In this document: positions 40,829-51,032 of the stretch, in pieces
Position numbering within the stretch: the stretch's first letter is position 1
Layout: every line of letters starts with the position of its first letter
NCBI GenBank assembly: GCA_011049455.1
Contig: DSBL01000060.1
Coordinates: 1-64,000, forward strand
DNA: 64,000 nucleotides
From: Desulfonatronum sp.
Lineage (GTDB): Bacteria; Desulfobacterota; Desulfovibrionia; Desulfovibrionales; Desulfonatronaceae
Direction of reading: 5' to 3'
The notes under the pieces: generated by a model
The model's database searches: none
The model's input: only the letters and a program-made list of their open reading frames with translations
What the model was told of the DNA's origin: nothing
Made by a program: the position numbers and the translations under genes

Positions 40829-41836
40829 ATGACCACGCCGCACGCAGCGACCGCCCCGCTCTCCCCTGTTCTGCTTTTTTTGCGCAAAAACATCACTGAC
40901 GCCTTGCGCGTATGCATAGCCCTGTTCAAGATCATGATTCCGATCATGATTGTCATGAAAATCCTGCAGGAATTCGGCCTGGTCGACGTTTTGGGCCGAA
41001 TCACGGCCCCGGTGATGCACCTCTTCGGCCTGCCCGGCTCCATGTCCCTGGCCTGGGTTACGGCCATGGCCACCAATCTCTACGGCGGAGCCTTGGTGCT
41101 GATCACGCTTATGCCGGAAACCCCGCTCACCTCGGCCCAGGTCACGGTCTTGGCGACCATGATGCTCATCGCCCATGGTCTGCCCGTGGAATTGACCATT
41201 GCCAGGCGTTCCGGAGCACGGCTGCGCGCCCAGCTGATCATTCGGGTGGGCGCGGCCATGCTCTGCGGCTGGCTGTTGTTCCATGGCTATGCCTGGCTGA
41301 ACCTGGGCACGGCCCTGGTCCAGCCGTCCTGGGTTCCGGAAACGCTCCCGCCCGGTTGGCTGCCCTGGATGCTCAACGAAATCCGAAACCTGGCGGGGAT
41401 CGCAGTCATTGTCCTTGTGTTGCTGATCCTCTTGGACATTCTCAAACGCGTGGGCATCACGGACCTGATGATCCGTCTGCTGTCGCCGCTGCTCAGGTCC
41501 ATGGGGGTTGGCCGGGAAGCGGGGACGATCACCATGGTCGGCGTGACGTTGGGGCTGGCTTACGGCGGCGGACTGATCATTCACGAAGCCAGGTCCGGAC
41601 GTATTCCAGCCAAGGACATTTTCTTTGCCTTGACCTTTATGGGCCTGTCCCACAGCCTGATCGAGGACACCCTGCTGATGGTTCTGCTGGGCGCGGACTT
41701 GCTGGGCGTGCTCTGGGTCAGACTGGTCTTTACCATCATTGTTTTGTGGCTGATAGCCCGGCTGGTGGCCGCCATGCCGGACAAGCTGGTCCAGGCGACG
41801 CTGGTCCGGCAAGACTCAACCATGGGCAGACACTGA
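40829..41836 (+). CDS. Nucleoside-recognition/Gate domain membrane protein
   Basis: Multi-TM protein with two similar halves; LIIHEARSGRIPAKDIFFALTFMGLSHSLIEDTLLM. Confidence 0.75.
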   Translation: MTTPHAATAPLSPVLLFLRKNITDALRVCIALFKIMIPIMIVMKILQEFGLVDVLGRITAPVMHLFGLPGSMSLAWVTAMATNLYGGALVLITLMPETPLTSAQVTVLATMMLIAHGLPVELTIARRSGARLRAQLIIRVGAAMLCGWLLFHGYAWLNLGTALVQPSWVPETLPPGWLPWMLNEIRNLAGIAVIVLVLLILLDILKRVGITDLMIRLLSPLLRSMGVGREAGTITMVGVTLGLAYGGGLIIHEARSGRIPAKDIFFALTFMGLSHSLIEDTLLMVLLGADLLGVLWVRLVFTIIVLWLIARLVAAMPDKLVQATLVRQDSTMGRH

Positions 41837-41918
41837 TGCTGATCGTAATTTCAATCAGGAATGCACGCAGCCGGCCTGTGGCCGATTCCGCCTTGTTGCC
41901 AAGAAAGGGGCTGAACGC

Positions 41919-41950
41919 AAAAAAACGGGGAGCAATGTCTTGCCCCCCGG
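41919..41950 (-). terminator. Intrinsic terminator after the arginine decarboxylase gene
   Basis: Minus-strand GGGGGCAAGACATTGCTCCCCGTTTTTTT. Confidence 0.8.
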
Positions 41951-41980
41951 CTGCTTTTTCCGGATGGAACACTCGGTCTG

Positions 41981-42529
41981 CTACGGCAAAAAAACCACCG
42001 CCGAAACCGTCGTGGTCCAGACTCCGGCCTGACCCGTGGTCACGCAGGGCGCTGAAGCCGAATCAATAATCTTCCCGCTCATCAGATAGATCTGCCGACG
42101 TTCATCATAGGCGGTCTCCGGGTTGAAATCCACACCCTGGGTCGTTGCCAGCATGGTGGAAGCCAAATCCTCGGCAAAATCCCCCAGTTCCTGCTCGTCC
42201 GCGCCAAAAGCCGTATGCTCGGAAATGTAACCGTAATGCTCCTTGCTGGCTGGAAAAGCCATGCCCACCGCAGACCCGACGAGACGTCCCTTCTCATTGG
42301 TGGCGTTGCGGGCCATCACGCAAAACGTGATCTGCCCCGGGCTAAGCTGTTTGGTGCCTTCATCCACGGTGATCATTTTGCAATTGGGCGGATAAATGCT
42401 GGAAACATACACCAGGTTCAACTTTTCTATCCCCGCGTCCCGTAACGCCAACTCGAAGGACTGCAGCTTATTCTTGTGGCGGCCGACCCCCTTGGTGAAA
42501 AAGGCCTGTTGCGGCACGAAATTGATCAT
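41981..42529 (-). CDS. Pyruvoyl-dependent arginine decarboxylase
   Basis: MINFVPQQAFFTKGVGRHKNKLQSFELALRDAGIEKLNLVYVSSIYPPNCKMI: Ser-Ser self-cleavage context VSSIYPP. Confidence 0.9.
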   Translation of the reverse strand: MINFVPQQAFFTKGVGRHKNKLQSFELALRDAGIEKLNLVYVSSIYPPNCKMITVDEGTKQLSPGQITFCVMARNATNEKGRLVGSAVGMAFPASKEHYGYISEHTAFGADEQELGDFAEDLASTMLATTQGVDFNPETAYDERRQIYLMSGKIIDSASAPCVTTGQAGVWTTTVSAVVFLP

Positions 42530-42578
42530 ATTTTTCTCCTCAACAATGAATTTCCTCGCACTGGACAAGGAAAGTGCC

Positions 42579-43241
42579 TCATAAGGATTTTTTGGCCCGA
42601 AGAAAAGGGTCCGTTACCCCATGAGTCCGAAGCCGATTCTTCAAATGTTCCGCATCCGTGGCTGAACCGCGCAACGTCACCAGCACCCGATACCAGGGCC
42701 GGCCATCTTGCACGCTGACCTCCAGGGAAGTGGTCCCTCCCACCTCGGAAAGGCGCTGCTGCAAAGCACGAGCTTGAGCATCCGTTTGAAACGCGGCCAC
42801 CTGATACACAAATTCAAATCGTGGCTCAACCGGCTCCGCGTCCAGGGGCTGGGAAGGGGCCGCGGCGGGTGGCGGCGGCGCGGATCGCGTCTCGTGATCC
42901 GCCGATGGCATTGCCTGCGCCGCCTCCTTCCGGGGCGGGGCGGCCGGCATGACCGGAACGCTCTTTTCCTGCAGGCTGTCAAAAAAACGCAGTTCCTCGG
43001 GCAAAAGCGGTCTTGGGGCGGCCGGTGCGGACGGGCTCTTGCCCAGCTCCGGCAGCATGCCGCTGAGTTCGGAAATCACGGATTCCGGTTTGTAGCCCCG
43101 TCCCACCAGGATCCCCAAAATAAACGCCCAGGCCATGATCAACGCCACAACGCTGCACAAGCCAACCATCCCGGCCGGTCCGAACTCGTATTTCCAGCGT
43201 TTGCCCGGACCGGACGAGGTTTTCTGCGATTTTTGGGCCAT
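42579..43241 (-). CDS. SPOR-domain membrane protein
   Basis: N-terminal TM, proline/alanine-rich linker, C-terminal FVYQVAAFQTDAQARALQQRLSEVG...WYRVLVTLRGSATDAEHLKNRL. Confidence 0.85.
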   Translation of the reverse strand: MAQKSQKTSSGPGKRWKYEFGPAGMVGLCSVVALIMAWAFILGILVGRGYKPESVISELSGMLPELGKSPSAPAAPRPLLPEELRFFDSLQEKSVPVMPAAPPRKEAAQAMPSADHETRSAPPPPAAAPSQPLDAEPVEPRFEFVYQVAAFQTDAQARALQQRLSEVGGTTSLEVSVQDGRPWYRVLVTLRGSATDAEHLKNRLRTHGVTDPFLRAKKSL

Positions 43242-43273
43242 GGTGTCAGAAAAGAGATGTCAAAATACAAGGT

Positions 43274-44929
43274 TCACATTTTCTCCGGCGCCCGCACCCC
43301 GAGCAGTCCCAAGCCGTTGCGCAGGACCTGGGCCACGGCCCGGCACAGGATCAGCCTGGCCTGGACCATATCCGGGGAACCGGCGGCCAGAACAGGATGC
43401 GTGGTGTAGTAGCGGTGCAGCATGCCGGCCAAGACCAGCAAGTAATGGCCCACATGGTGCGGGCTGAGATTCGCAACCGCGGAAACCAGAATATCCGGAA
43501 ACTGATCCAAGGCTTTCAGCAGATGCAAGTCCTCCTCGGTGTCCAAGCCGGACAAAACGCCTGCCCCCGGTTCAGCAATAACAATGCCTTCGGCCTCTGC
43601 CTTGGCCTGCAGGGAATGAATCCGGGCATGGGCGTACTGCACATAGTACACGGGGTTATCCATGCTCTGGCGCTTGACCAATTCCAGGTCGAAATCCAGA
43701 TGGCTGTCGCTCTTGCGGCTCAGGAAAATGAACCGGGCGGCATCCGCGCCCACCTCCGCGCAAACATCGGCCAGGGTTTCGAATTCCCCGGCCCGGGTGG
43801 ACATGGCGATCTGTTCTCCCCCCCGCAGCAGATTCACCAGCTGCACGAGGATGATCTGCAAATCTTCGGGATCATGGCCGAGGGCCTGGGCCGCGGCCTT
43901 CATTCGGCCAACGTAGCCGTGATGATCCGCGCCCCAGATGTCCACCACCAAGTCGAACCCCCGGTCATACTTGTTGGCATGATAGGCAATGTCCGAGGCC
44001 AAATAGGTCAATGAACCGTCGGACTTGCGCAACACCCGGTCCTTGTCGTCTCCAAAACGCGAACTGGCAAACCACAATGCGCCGTCCAGCGTATAGGCCA
44101 GGCCGTTCGTCTCCAGCCGCGTGAGGATCTGTTCCACGGCCCCTTCGCGGATCAAGGCGGATTCGGAAAACCAGACCTGGTGCTCCACCCGAAAGGCGGC
44201 CAAGTCGTTCTTGATGCCGTCCAAAATTGCCTTCACCGCGAATTCGCGGCAGGCATCCAGGGAATCCTGCTCAACCATGTCCAAAAGGCCGCGTCCGTCA
44301 CGGTCCAACAGGTCCTGGGCCAAATTTCGGATATAGTCCCCTTTGTACCCGTTCTCGGGAAAATCGTCGCCATAACCGCACAGGGCACGATACCTGGCCC
44401 AAACCGAGGCCCCGAGAAGCCGCATCTGCCGGCCTGCGTCGTTGAGATAATACTCCGTGGTTACGTCATGACCCATGAATCGCAGGATCCGCGCCAGGCT
44501 GTCGCCCAAGGCCGCACCCCGGCCATGGCCGATATGCAAGGGACCGGTGGGGTTGGCTGAAACAAACTCCACCTGCACCTTCCGCCGTTTGCCCACATCC
44601 ACCGCGCCAAAGGCCTCTTTTTGGGCCAGAATGTCCAGAACGCCCTCCTGCCAGAAGAATGGGGTCAGGGTAAAGTTGAGAAATCCCGGACCGGCGGTTT
44701 CCACCTTGGCCAGTCGCGCATCCCGGCCTTGCAGCCGCCTCTGGATGTCCTGGGCAATGTCCCGAGGTTTCCCGCCTGCCTTTTTGGACAGGATAAACGC
44801 CATGTTCGTGGCCAGGTCGCCGAATCGCTTGTCCTTCGGGGGCTCCAGGCTGACGGCGGAAGACCATTGTATTCCGTGTTCGGTCAGAAACGGCTCCAAC
44901 AATGATTTCAAAAAATTATATGCGCGCAT
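43274..44929 (-). CDS. argS: Arginyl-tRNA synthetase
   Basis: FVSANPTGPLHIGHGRGAALGDSLARIL; C-terminal anticodon-binding domain. Confidence 0.97.
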   Translation of the reverse strand: MRAYNFLKSLLEPFLTEHGIQWSSAVSLEPPKDKRFGDLATNMAFILSKKAGGKPRDIAQDIQRRLQGRDARLAKVETAGPGFLNFTLTPFFWQEGVLDILAQKEAFGAVDVGKRRKVQVEFVSANPTGPLHIGHGRGAALGDSLARILRFMGHDVTTEYYLNDAGRQMRLLGASVWARYRALCGYGDDFPENGYKGDYIRNLAQDLLDRDGRGLLDMVEQDSLDACREFAVKAILDGIKNDLAAFRVEHQVWFSESALIREGAVEQILTRLETNGLAYTLDGALWFASSRFGDDKDRVLRKSDGSLTYLASDIAYHANKYDRGFDLVVDIWGADHHGYVGRMKAAAQALGHDPEDLQIILVQLVNLLRGGEQIAMSTRAGEFETLADVCAEVGADAARFIFLSRKSDSHLDFDLELVKRQSMDNPVYYVQYAHARIHSLQAKAEAEGIVIAEPGAGVLSGLDTEEDLHLLKALDQFPDILVSAVANLSPHHVGHYLLVLAGMLHRYYTTHPVLAAGSPDMVQARLILCRAVAQVLRNGLGLLGVRAPEKM

Positions 44930-44962
44930 AGTTGTGGCTGCATTGTGATTGATGATTGAAAA

Positions 44963-45913
44963 TCAGCCCAGCAAGTCCAGGTCTGCCATGCTGGAAACGC
45001 TTTTGCTGTCCCAGGCTTCATCCTGTCCGGCGAGGATGGCGCCCACCAGCCTGCTCAGCACGCCTTTCGGCCCCAGTTCCAGCCATGTTCGCACCCCGGA
45101 CAGCCACTGGGCCTGCACGATCTGAGTCCAGAGCACGGACGAGGTCATCTGTTGAGCCACCAACGCTCGAATGCGCGCCGGATCAGTCTCGGCCTCGGCG
45201 CTGACATTGAGAAACACCGGAATTTTCGGTGCATGCCAATCCACCTTGGCCAGGGCCTTGGAAAATTCCCTGGCCGGTTCGCCCATCAGACGACTGTGAA
45301 AGGCGCCGCTCACGGCCAAAGGCACGGCGCGGCCCCTGCTCTTTTTGACCTGAACGCAGGCCCTCTCCACCAAATCCGCCTCGCCGCTGAGCACGAACTG
45401 GCCCGGCGAATTGTCGTTGGCAATGCGCAGCTCATGATCGCTTTGGCCGCAGACCGCATCCACGATCTCCTGGACCTGCTCTCGGGAAAGCTTGAGCACC
45501 GCGGCCATTTTCCCATTCTGGTCCGCACCGGCCTCGTCCATCAGCCGCCCGCGCAGGGCGGTCAACTCCAGAACCGCCGGTATTTCCAGAACACGTGCCG
45601 CGGCCAAGGCCGCGAATTCGCCCAGACTGTGCCCGGCCAGGCAGTCGGCTTGCAAACGTCCGTGGCCGGCCACCCACAGGCCCAGCGTGGTCGCGGTCAT
45701 GGCTGGTTGCAGGTATCGGGTGCACGCCATATCCTGGCCCTCGCCGTCCCAGTATATCTCGCGCAAAGGCGCTCCTGCGGCCTTTTCCGCCCGTTTCCAC
45801 AACTCCATGACTTCGGGAAAGTCCTCGGCCACATCCCGGCCCATGCCCTTCTCCTGGGAACCCTGCCCCGGAAAAACGACCGCCGTCCTTTTTTTACCGT
45901 TCATCATATCCAT
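44963..45913 (-). CDS. fabD: Malonyl-CoA ACP transacylase
   Basis: AVVFPGQGSQEKGMG; LAGHSLGEFAAL; SGAFHSRLM. Confidence 0.95.
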   Translation of the reverse strand: MDMMNGKKRTAVVFPGQGSQEKGMGRDVAEDFPEVMELWKRAEKAAGAPLREIYWDGEGQDMACTRYLQPAMTATTLGLWVAGHGRLQADCLAGHSLGEFAALAAARVLEIPAVLELTALRGRLMDEAGADQNGKMAAVLKLSREQVQEIVDAVCGQSDHELRIANDNSPGQFVLSGEADLVERACVQVKKSRGRAVPLAVSGAFHSRLMGEPAREFSKALAKVDWHAPKIPVFLNVSAEAETDPARIRALVAQQMTSSVLWTQIVQAQWLSGVRTWLELGPKGVLSRLVGAILAGQDEAWDSKSVSSMADLDLLG

Positions 45914-46014
45914 CTGTTCGTGGTCAACGATAAACGCATGGCATCCCCATGGGATTTTCACGCGAAGAAATTTTTCCTCTTGCCAATCCCGCGACTTTCA
46001 TCCAAGGACAAGAC

Positions 46015-46518
46015 ATGGACGCCGCAATGCAAAACGCGTCGCGAATAATCCGTCTCTGCGAAAAGCTCGATCGCCCCCTGACCAAGGACCAAGCCTTGGG
46101 CCTGGACCGTTATCTGCAAATGCTGCTCAAATGGAACAAGCGGGTCAACCTGGTCGGGCCCGGCAGCTGGCAAACCATCCTGGCGGACCTGGTGGCCGAC
46201 AGCTGGCAGTTGGCGGATTACTTGGAAACCCTGCCCCTGCCTGAAGCTCCGCGCACCGCGGACCTGGGCGCGGGCGCCGGCCTGCCGGGCATTCCCCTGC
46301 GTCTGTTCTGGACTGCCGGAGACTATCACTTGGTGGAAATCCGTCAAAAACGGAGCGCATTCCTGCTCCAGGCCGTCTCCGCCCTGGGTCTGCAGCGGAC
46401 CTTTGTCCGGCTTCAGCGCGCCGAGCAGGCGCTGCCCGCCCTGGCACCCGTCGAACTATGCCTGAGCAGGGCCTTCATGCCCTGGCCCCGGCCATCATTT
46501 CCAGATAGGAATCCTTGA
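46015..46518 (+). CDS. rsmG: 16S rRNA (guanine-N7) methyltransferase RsmG, apparently C-terminally truncated
   Basis: LDRYLQMLLKWNKRVNLVG...ADLGAGAGLPGIPLRL; homology pattern stops at CLSRAFMPWP and the ORF ends 10 codons later (167 aa). Confidence 0.8.
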   Translation: MDAAMQNASRIIRLCEKLDRPLTKDQALGLDRYLQMLLKWNKRVNLVGPGSWQTILADLVADSWQLADYLETLPLPEAPRTADLGAGAGLPGIPLRLFWTAGDYHLVEIRQKRSAFLLQAVSALGLQRTFVRLQRAEQALPALAPVELCLSRAFMPWPRPSFPDRNP

Positions 46519-46687
46519 AAATGACCTCCGTGGCGGCCTTGTCCGCTGCCTCGCCAAGCTCCATCAGCTTTTCCAGAAAATCCAGAATCAGGTAGCGATC
46601 ATTGTCACAGCCGTCTTTAAAATCCTCGACCAAGCGGCCGCTGGCCAACATTTCCTCGATATCACGCAAACAATCCATGGGCAGCAT
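46475..46687 (-). CDS. Small hypothetical protein
   Basis: MLPMDCLRDIEEMLASGRLVEDFKDGCDNDRYLILDFLEKLMELGEAADK...; tail overlaps rsmG antisense by 44 bp. Confidence 0.55.
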   Translation of the reverse strand: MLPMDCLRDIEEMLASGRLVEDFKDGCDNDRYLILDFLEKLMELGEAADKAATEVIFKDSYLEMMAGARA

Positions 46688-46895
46688 AACAACTCCATTC
46701 CCCGCGCTCTTCGCAAAACAAATTATATTGCCACGGAACGCCGCCGGCGTCCAGCACCGGGCCGCAGCGCCGCCAATCTTGACTTTTCAAACCGGAACGA
46801 TAAACCATCAGCAGCCATGATGCATGGAGCATGTCCGCCGACACGTGCATCCTGACGGACATGTCTCTTTTGCCAAACCCGCCGAACCATCCTTC

Positions 46896-47807
46896 ATGCT
46901 CCAAATCATCACCGCTCTGACGCCCATTTTTCTGCTCATTCTGCTGGGCTGGGTCTTCAAAAAAATGAACTTCCCCGGGGAATCCTTCTGGCCCTCGGCG
47001 GAAAAAATCACCTACTACGTTTTTTTTCCGGCCCTGCTGTTCATCAGCCTCTATCGGGCGCGTTTCGCCGAGCTGGATGTCGGCCCCATGGCCCTGACCG
47101 TGGCCCTGGCCATGGTCGCTGTCAGCGGATTCATGCTTCTGCTGCGCCCGCGGCTGCCCCTTTCTGATCCGTCCTTTTCCTCCTTTTTCCAGGGCGGTCT
47201 GCGACCCAACACCTACGTGGGCATTTCCGCGGCCTTTGTGCTCTTCGGCACCCAGGGACTGACCTTGGCGGCCATGGTCATCGCCGTGATGATCCCCCTG
47301 GCCAATCTGATCAGCGTCAGCGTGGTTTCCTGGTATGGCCAGAACCACAACAAAGGATGGGCAGGGGTCTCCGGCGCCCTGATCCGCAACCCGCTCATCC
47401 TCTCCTGCCTTTTGGGCATTGGCGCCAACATTGCGAACGTCCCCCTGGAGTTCGGCCTGATTGAATTCATTGTCATCTTGAGCCAGGCCTCACTGTCCCT
47501 GGGGCTGCTCTCCGTGGGAGCGGGCCTGCGCTTCCAGGGACTGAGCGGAAATCTGCGCGTGATCGGCTTGTCCGGAGCCGTCAAGCTGGTGCTGCTGCCT
47601 TTTCTGGCGGCATTCGGGGCATGGCTTTTTGGGCTGGGCACTGTCAGCGCTTCCGTAATCGTGGTCTTCGCGGCCCTGCCCTGCGGGCCGGCAGCCTATG
47701 TCCTGGCACGGCAGATGGGCGGAGACCGCAACCTGATGGCTGAAATCATCACCGTACAGACCGTGGCCGCGTTTTTGACCATGCCCGTGCTGTTGACTTT
47801 GTTCTAA
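46896..47807 (+). CDS. AEC-family (auxin efflux carrier) transporter
   Basis: LTPIFLLILLGWVFKKMNFPGESFWPSAEKITYYVFFPALLF; ~10 TM pattern. Confidence 0.9.
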   Translation: MLQIITALTPIFLLILLGWVFKKMNFPGESFWPSAEKITYYVFFPALLFISLYRARFAELDVGPMALTVALAMVAVSGFMLLLRPRLPLSDPSFSSFFQGGLRPNTYVGISAAFVLFGTQGLTLAAMVIAVMIPLANLISVSVVSWYGQNHNKGWAGVSGALIRNPLILSCLLGIGANIANVPLEFGLIEFIVILSQASLSLGLLSVGAGLRFQGLSGNLRVIGLSGAVKLVLLPFLAAFGAWLFGLGTVSASVIVVFAALPCGPAAYVLARQMGGDRNLMAEIITVQTVAAFLTMPVLLTLF

Positions 47808-47909
47808 GGCTCTGGTGCGAAAACCTTTGTGAACATTCCGCTTGAGATTTCAGGCGCACGGAGCATCTCAAGCCCTTTGGACACCCTTGTCCGCCGGCAG
47901 GGCCGAGCT

Positions 47910-48968
47910 TCACCAGCCCAGCAAGTAGGCGAAGACCAGAGGGGCGACAATGGTGGCATCGGACTCGATGACGAATTTCGGCGTATCCACGCCAAGCTTG
48001 CCCCAGGTGATCTTTTCATTGGGGATGGCTCCGGAATAGGAGCCGTAGCTGGTGGTACTGTCGCTGATCTGACAAAAATATTCCCACAAAGGCACATCAA
48101 TGCGCATGTCCTGCTGGATCATGGGCACGACGCAGATGGGGAAATCCCCGGAAATTCCCCCACCGATCTGAAACATGCCCATGGGAGAACGCTTTGAAGT
48201 CTCCCGGTAGTAGCCCGCCAGCCAGGTCATATACTCAATGCCGCTGCGCACGGTATGCACGTTTTTGATCACCCCTCTCAAAACCGAGGCGGCGTATATG
48301 TTGCCCAGGGTGGAATCCTCCCAACCGGGCACGACAATGGGCACGTTCTTCTCCAAGGCCGCCAGCATCCAGGAGTCCTTGGGATCAATCTGGTAATGCT
48401 TCTCCAAAATCCCGCTGGCCAGCGCCTGTTGCAGAAACTCATGCGGGAAATATCGCTCGCCTTTTTTGTCCGCCTCAACCCAAAATTTCAGGACCTCCCT
48501 CTCGATTCGGCGCATGGCCTCCTCTTCCGGAATGCAGGTGTCGGTGACCCGATTCATGTGCCGAGCAAACAAATCGGCCTCGTCTCGGGGCGAAAGATCC
48601 CGGTAATGGGGCACGCGCTCGTAGAAATCGTGGGCCACCAAGTTGAAGACGTCCTCTTCCAGGTTTGCGCCGGTGCAGGTGATCAGATGGATCTTGTCCC
48701 GGCGGATCATCTCGGCCAGGGAAAGTCCCAACTCGGCCGTGCTCATGGCCCCGGCCAAAGTGATCATCATCCTGCCGCCCTGATCAAGAAAGGCCCGGTA
48801 CGCCTCCGCAGCGTCCACCACCACCGCGGCGTTGAAATGCCGGTAGTGATGCTTGATGAACGTACCCACCGGACCAAGATTTTGGGTCTTGACCGTTTTG
48901 GAACGCGCTCTTGTTTTTCCCCCGCCGCTTCCGGTTGATTGTCCTGTTGATTGTACCTTTTTGGCCAT
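47910..48968 (-). CDS. Deoxyhypusine synthase-like protein
   Basis: GRMMITLAGAMSTAELGLSLAEMIRRDKIHLITCTGANLEEDVFN; catalytic-Lys context EKITWGKLGVD; start at 48966-48968. Confidence 0.88.
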   Translation of the reverse strand: MAKKVQSTGQSTGSGGGKTRARSKTVKTQNLGPVGTFIKHHYRHFNAAVVVDAAEAYRAFLDQGGRMMITLAGAMSTAELGLSLAEMIRRDKIHLITCTGANLEEDVFNLVAHDFYERVPHYRDLSPRDEADLFARHMNRVTDTCIPEEEAMRRIEREVLKFWVEADKKGERYFPHEFLQQALASGILEKHYQIDPKDSWMLAALEKNVPIVVPGWEDSTLGNIYAASVLRGVIKNVHTVRSGIEYMTWLAGYYRETSKRSPMGMFQIGGGISGDFPICVVPMIQQDMRIDVPLWEYFCQISDSTTSYGSYSGAIPNEKITWGKLGVDTPKFVIESDATIVAPLVFAYLLGW

Positions 48969-49135
48969 GACAAGAGACTCCTTGAAGATGGTGTCCGCGT
49001 CGGCCCGCACAACGCCCCTTGCCGACACGGTATATGCTGACGTCAAACTTTGTGCCCCATCTTCAGGCAAAGAGCAAGGACGCGTCCCGCAGCATCGCTC
49101 TGGACGCACCTTGGAACGTGGTTTAGAAAAAAGAC

Positions 49136-50995
49136 ATGGGATATGCCAATCTGCAAACATGCATCCGGGATCTGGAGACCACCGGGCAATTGATCCGCCT
49201 GGACGTGGAAGTGGATCCGCACCTCGAGGCCGGCGCGATCCAGCGCCGCGTTTACCGGGCCAAAGGTCCGGCCCTGTTGTTCACGCGGGTCAAGGGCTGC
49301 CGCTTTCCCATGCTCGGCAACCTCTTCGGCACCCTGGAACGCACCCGTTTCCTGTTCCGGGACACGCTTTCGACGTTGCAACGCCTGGCCCGTCTCCGGG
49401 TCGATCCAAGCCAGGGCCTGCGAGCGCCCTGGAAGCATCTGGGGCTGATCCGCGCCATGTGGCACGTCCGGCCTCGGTTCGTGACCAACGGACCGATTCT
49501 GGCCGCATCCTGCACCCTGGACGATCTGCCCCGGCAGGTGTCTTGGCCCCGGGACGGCGGAGCCTTCATCACCCTGCCCCAGGTCTATTCCGAAAATCCG
49601 GCGCGACCCGGCTGGCGCTATTCCAACCTGGGCATGTACCGGGTGCAGCTCTCCGGCGGAAAATACCGTCCCAACCGTGAGGCCGGTCTGCACTACCAGA
49701 TCCATCGCGGCATCGGCGCGCACCACGCTCACGCCCTGGAACGCGGTCAACCGTTGCGGGTAAACGTCTTTGTGGGCGGCCCGCCGGCCATGATCCTGGC
49801 CGCGGTGATGCCTCTGCCCGAAGGCATGCCTGAACTCGGCTTTGCCGGCATGCTCGGCGGCAAACGTCTGGACATGGTCTTGGCGGCCAATGGACTGCCC
49901 ATGCCGGCCCAGGCGGATTTTTGCCTCAGCGGGGTTGTTGAAAACGCAAGCACTTTGCCCGAAGGCCCCTTTGGCGACCATCTGGGCTACTACAGTCTGG
50001 AGCATGATTTTCCCGTCTTGCGAATCGAGCGGGTCCATCATCGAATTGGCGCGATCTGGCCTTTCACCACCGTAGGACGCCCTCCCCAGGAGGACACCTC
50101 CTTTGGCGCGCTGATCCACGAGTTGACCGGCGAGGCCATTCCCGCGGTCCTCCCGGGGGTACGCGGGGTCCACGCCGTGGATGCCGCCGGCGTGCACCCG
50201 CTGCTGTTGGCTTTGGGCAGCGAACGATACGTGCCTTATGAACCGGATCGCGCTCCCCGGGAGCTGCTCACCCAGGCCAACGCCATTTTGGGCCAGGGTC
50301 AGCTTTCATTAGCCAAATACCTGTTCATCGCCAATCATGCCGACGACCCCCGGCTGGACATCCATGATGTTCCGGCCTTTTTCCGGCACGTGCTCTGCCG
50401 TGCGGACTGGACCAGGGATCTGCATTTTCAAACTTGTACCACCATGGACACCCTGGATTATTCCGGCTTGGGCTTGAATGAAGGCTCCAAAGTGGTCATT
50501 GCCGCGGCCGGTGCGTCCAAACGAACCCTGCCCGCATCCTTGCAGGGGGATCCGCGCCTGCCTGACGGGTTCGCCAATGCGCGCATGTGCCTGCCCGGCA
50601 TTTTGGCCGTGCAGGGACCTCCGTGTTTACGTGAACGCCGCTCGCAGGATCCACTGATGAAGCGCTTCTGCCTGACCCTGGAAGCAATATTTTCGGACGG
50701 ACAAGCAACTGGATTGCGGGATTGGCCCTTGTTGGTGGTCGTGGACGACAGCGCGTTCGCGGCCGACAGCCTGCGCAACTTTTTATGGGTCTGTTTCACC
50801 CGGTCCGATCCGGCCTGCGATATTTACGGGGTCGGCGCGAAAATCCATTGCAAACACTGGGGATGCTCGGGGCCCCTGGTCATCGACGCTCGGGCCAAGC
50901 CGCACCATGCCCCGGTCCTGGAGGAAGATCCGGACGTGATCAAACGCGTGGATCGCCTGGGGATCAAGGGCGGCCCGCTGCATAAAATCATTTGA
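49136..50995 (+). CDS. UbiD family decarboxylase
   Basis: UbiD-type pattern: PEGPFGDHLGYYSLEHDFPVLRIERVHHR; TTVGRPPQEDTSFG. Confidence 0.92.
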   Translation: MGYANLQTCIRDLETTGQLIRLDVEVDPHLEAGAIQRRVYRAKGPALLFTRVKGCRFPMLGNLFGTLERTRFLFRDTLSTLQRLARLRVDPSQGLRAPWKHLGLIRAMWHVRPRFVTNGPILAASCTLDDLPRQVSWPRDGGAFITLPQVYSENPARPGWRYSNLGMYRVQLSGGKYRPNREAGLHYQIHRGIGAHHAHALERGQPLRVNVFVGGPPAMILAAVMPLPEGMPELGFAGMLGGKRLDMVLAANGLPMPAQADFCLSGVVENASTLPEGPFGDHLGYYSLEHDFPVLRIERVHHRIGAIWPFTTVGRPPQEDTSFGALIHELTGEAIPAVLPGVRGVHAVDAAGVHPLLLALGSERYVPYEPDRAPRELLTQANAILGQGQLSLAKYLFIANHADDPRLDIHDVPAFFRHVLCRADWTRDLHFQTCTTMDTLDYSGLGLNEGSKVVIAAAGASKRTLPASLQGDPRLPDGFANARMCLPGILAVQGPPCLRERRSQDPLMKRFCLTLEAIFSDGQATGLRDWPLLVVVDDSAFAADSLRNFLWVCFTRSDPACDIYGVGAKIHCKHWGCSGPLVIDARAKPHHAPVLEEDPDVIKRVDRLGIKGGPLHKII

Positions 50996-51032
50996 AAAAG
51001 CACAGAAAACCAATGCCGGAATTGCGAACCGA

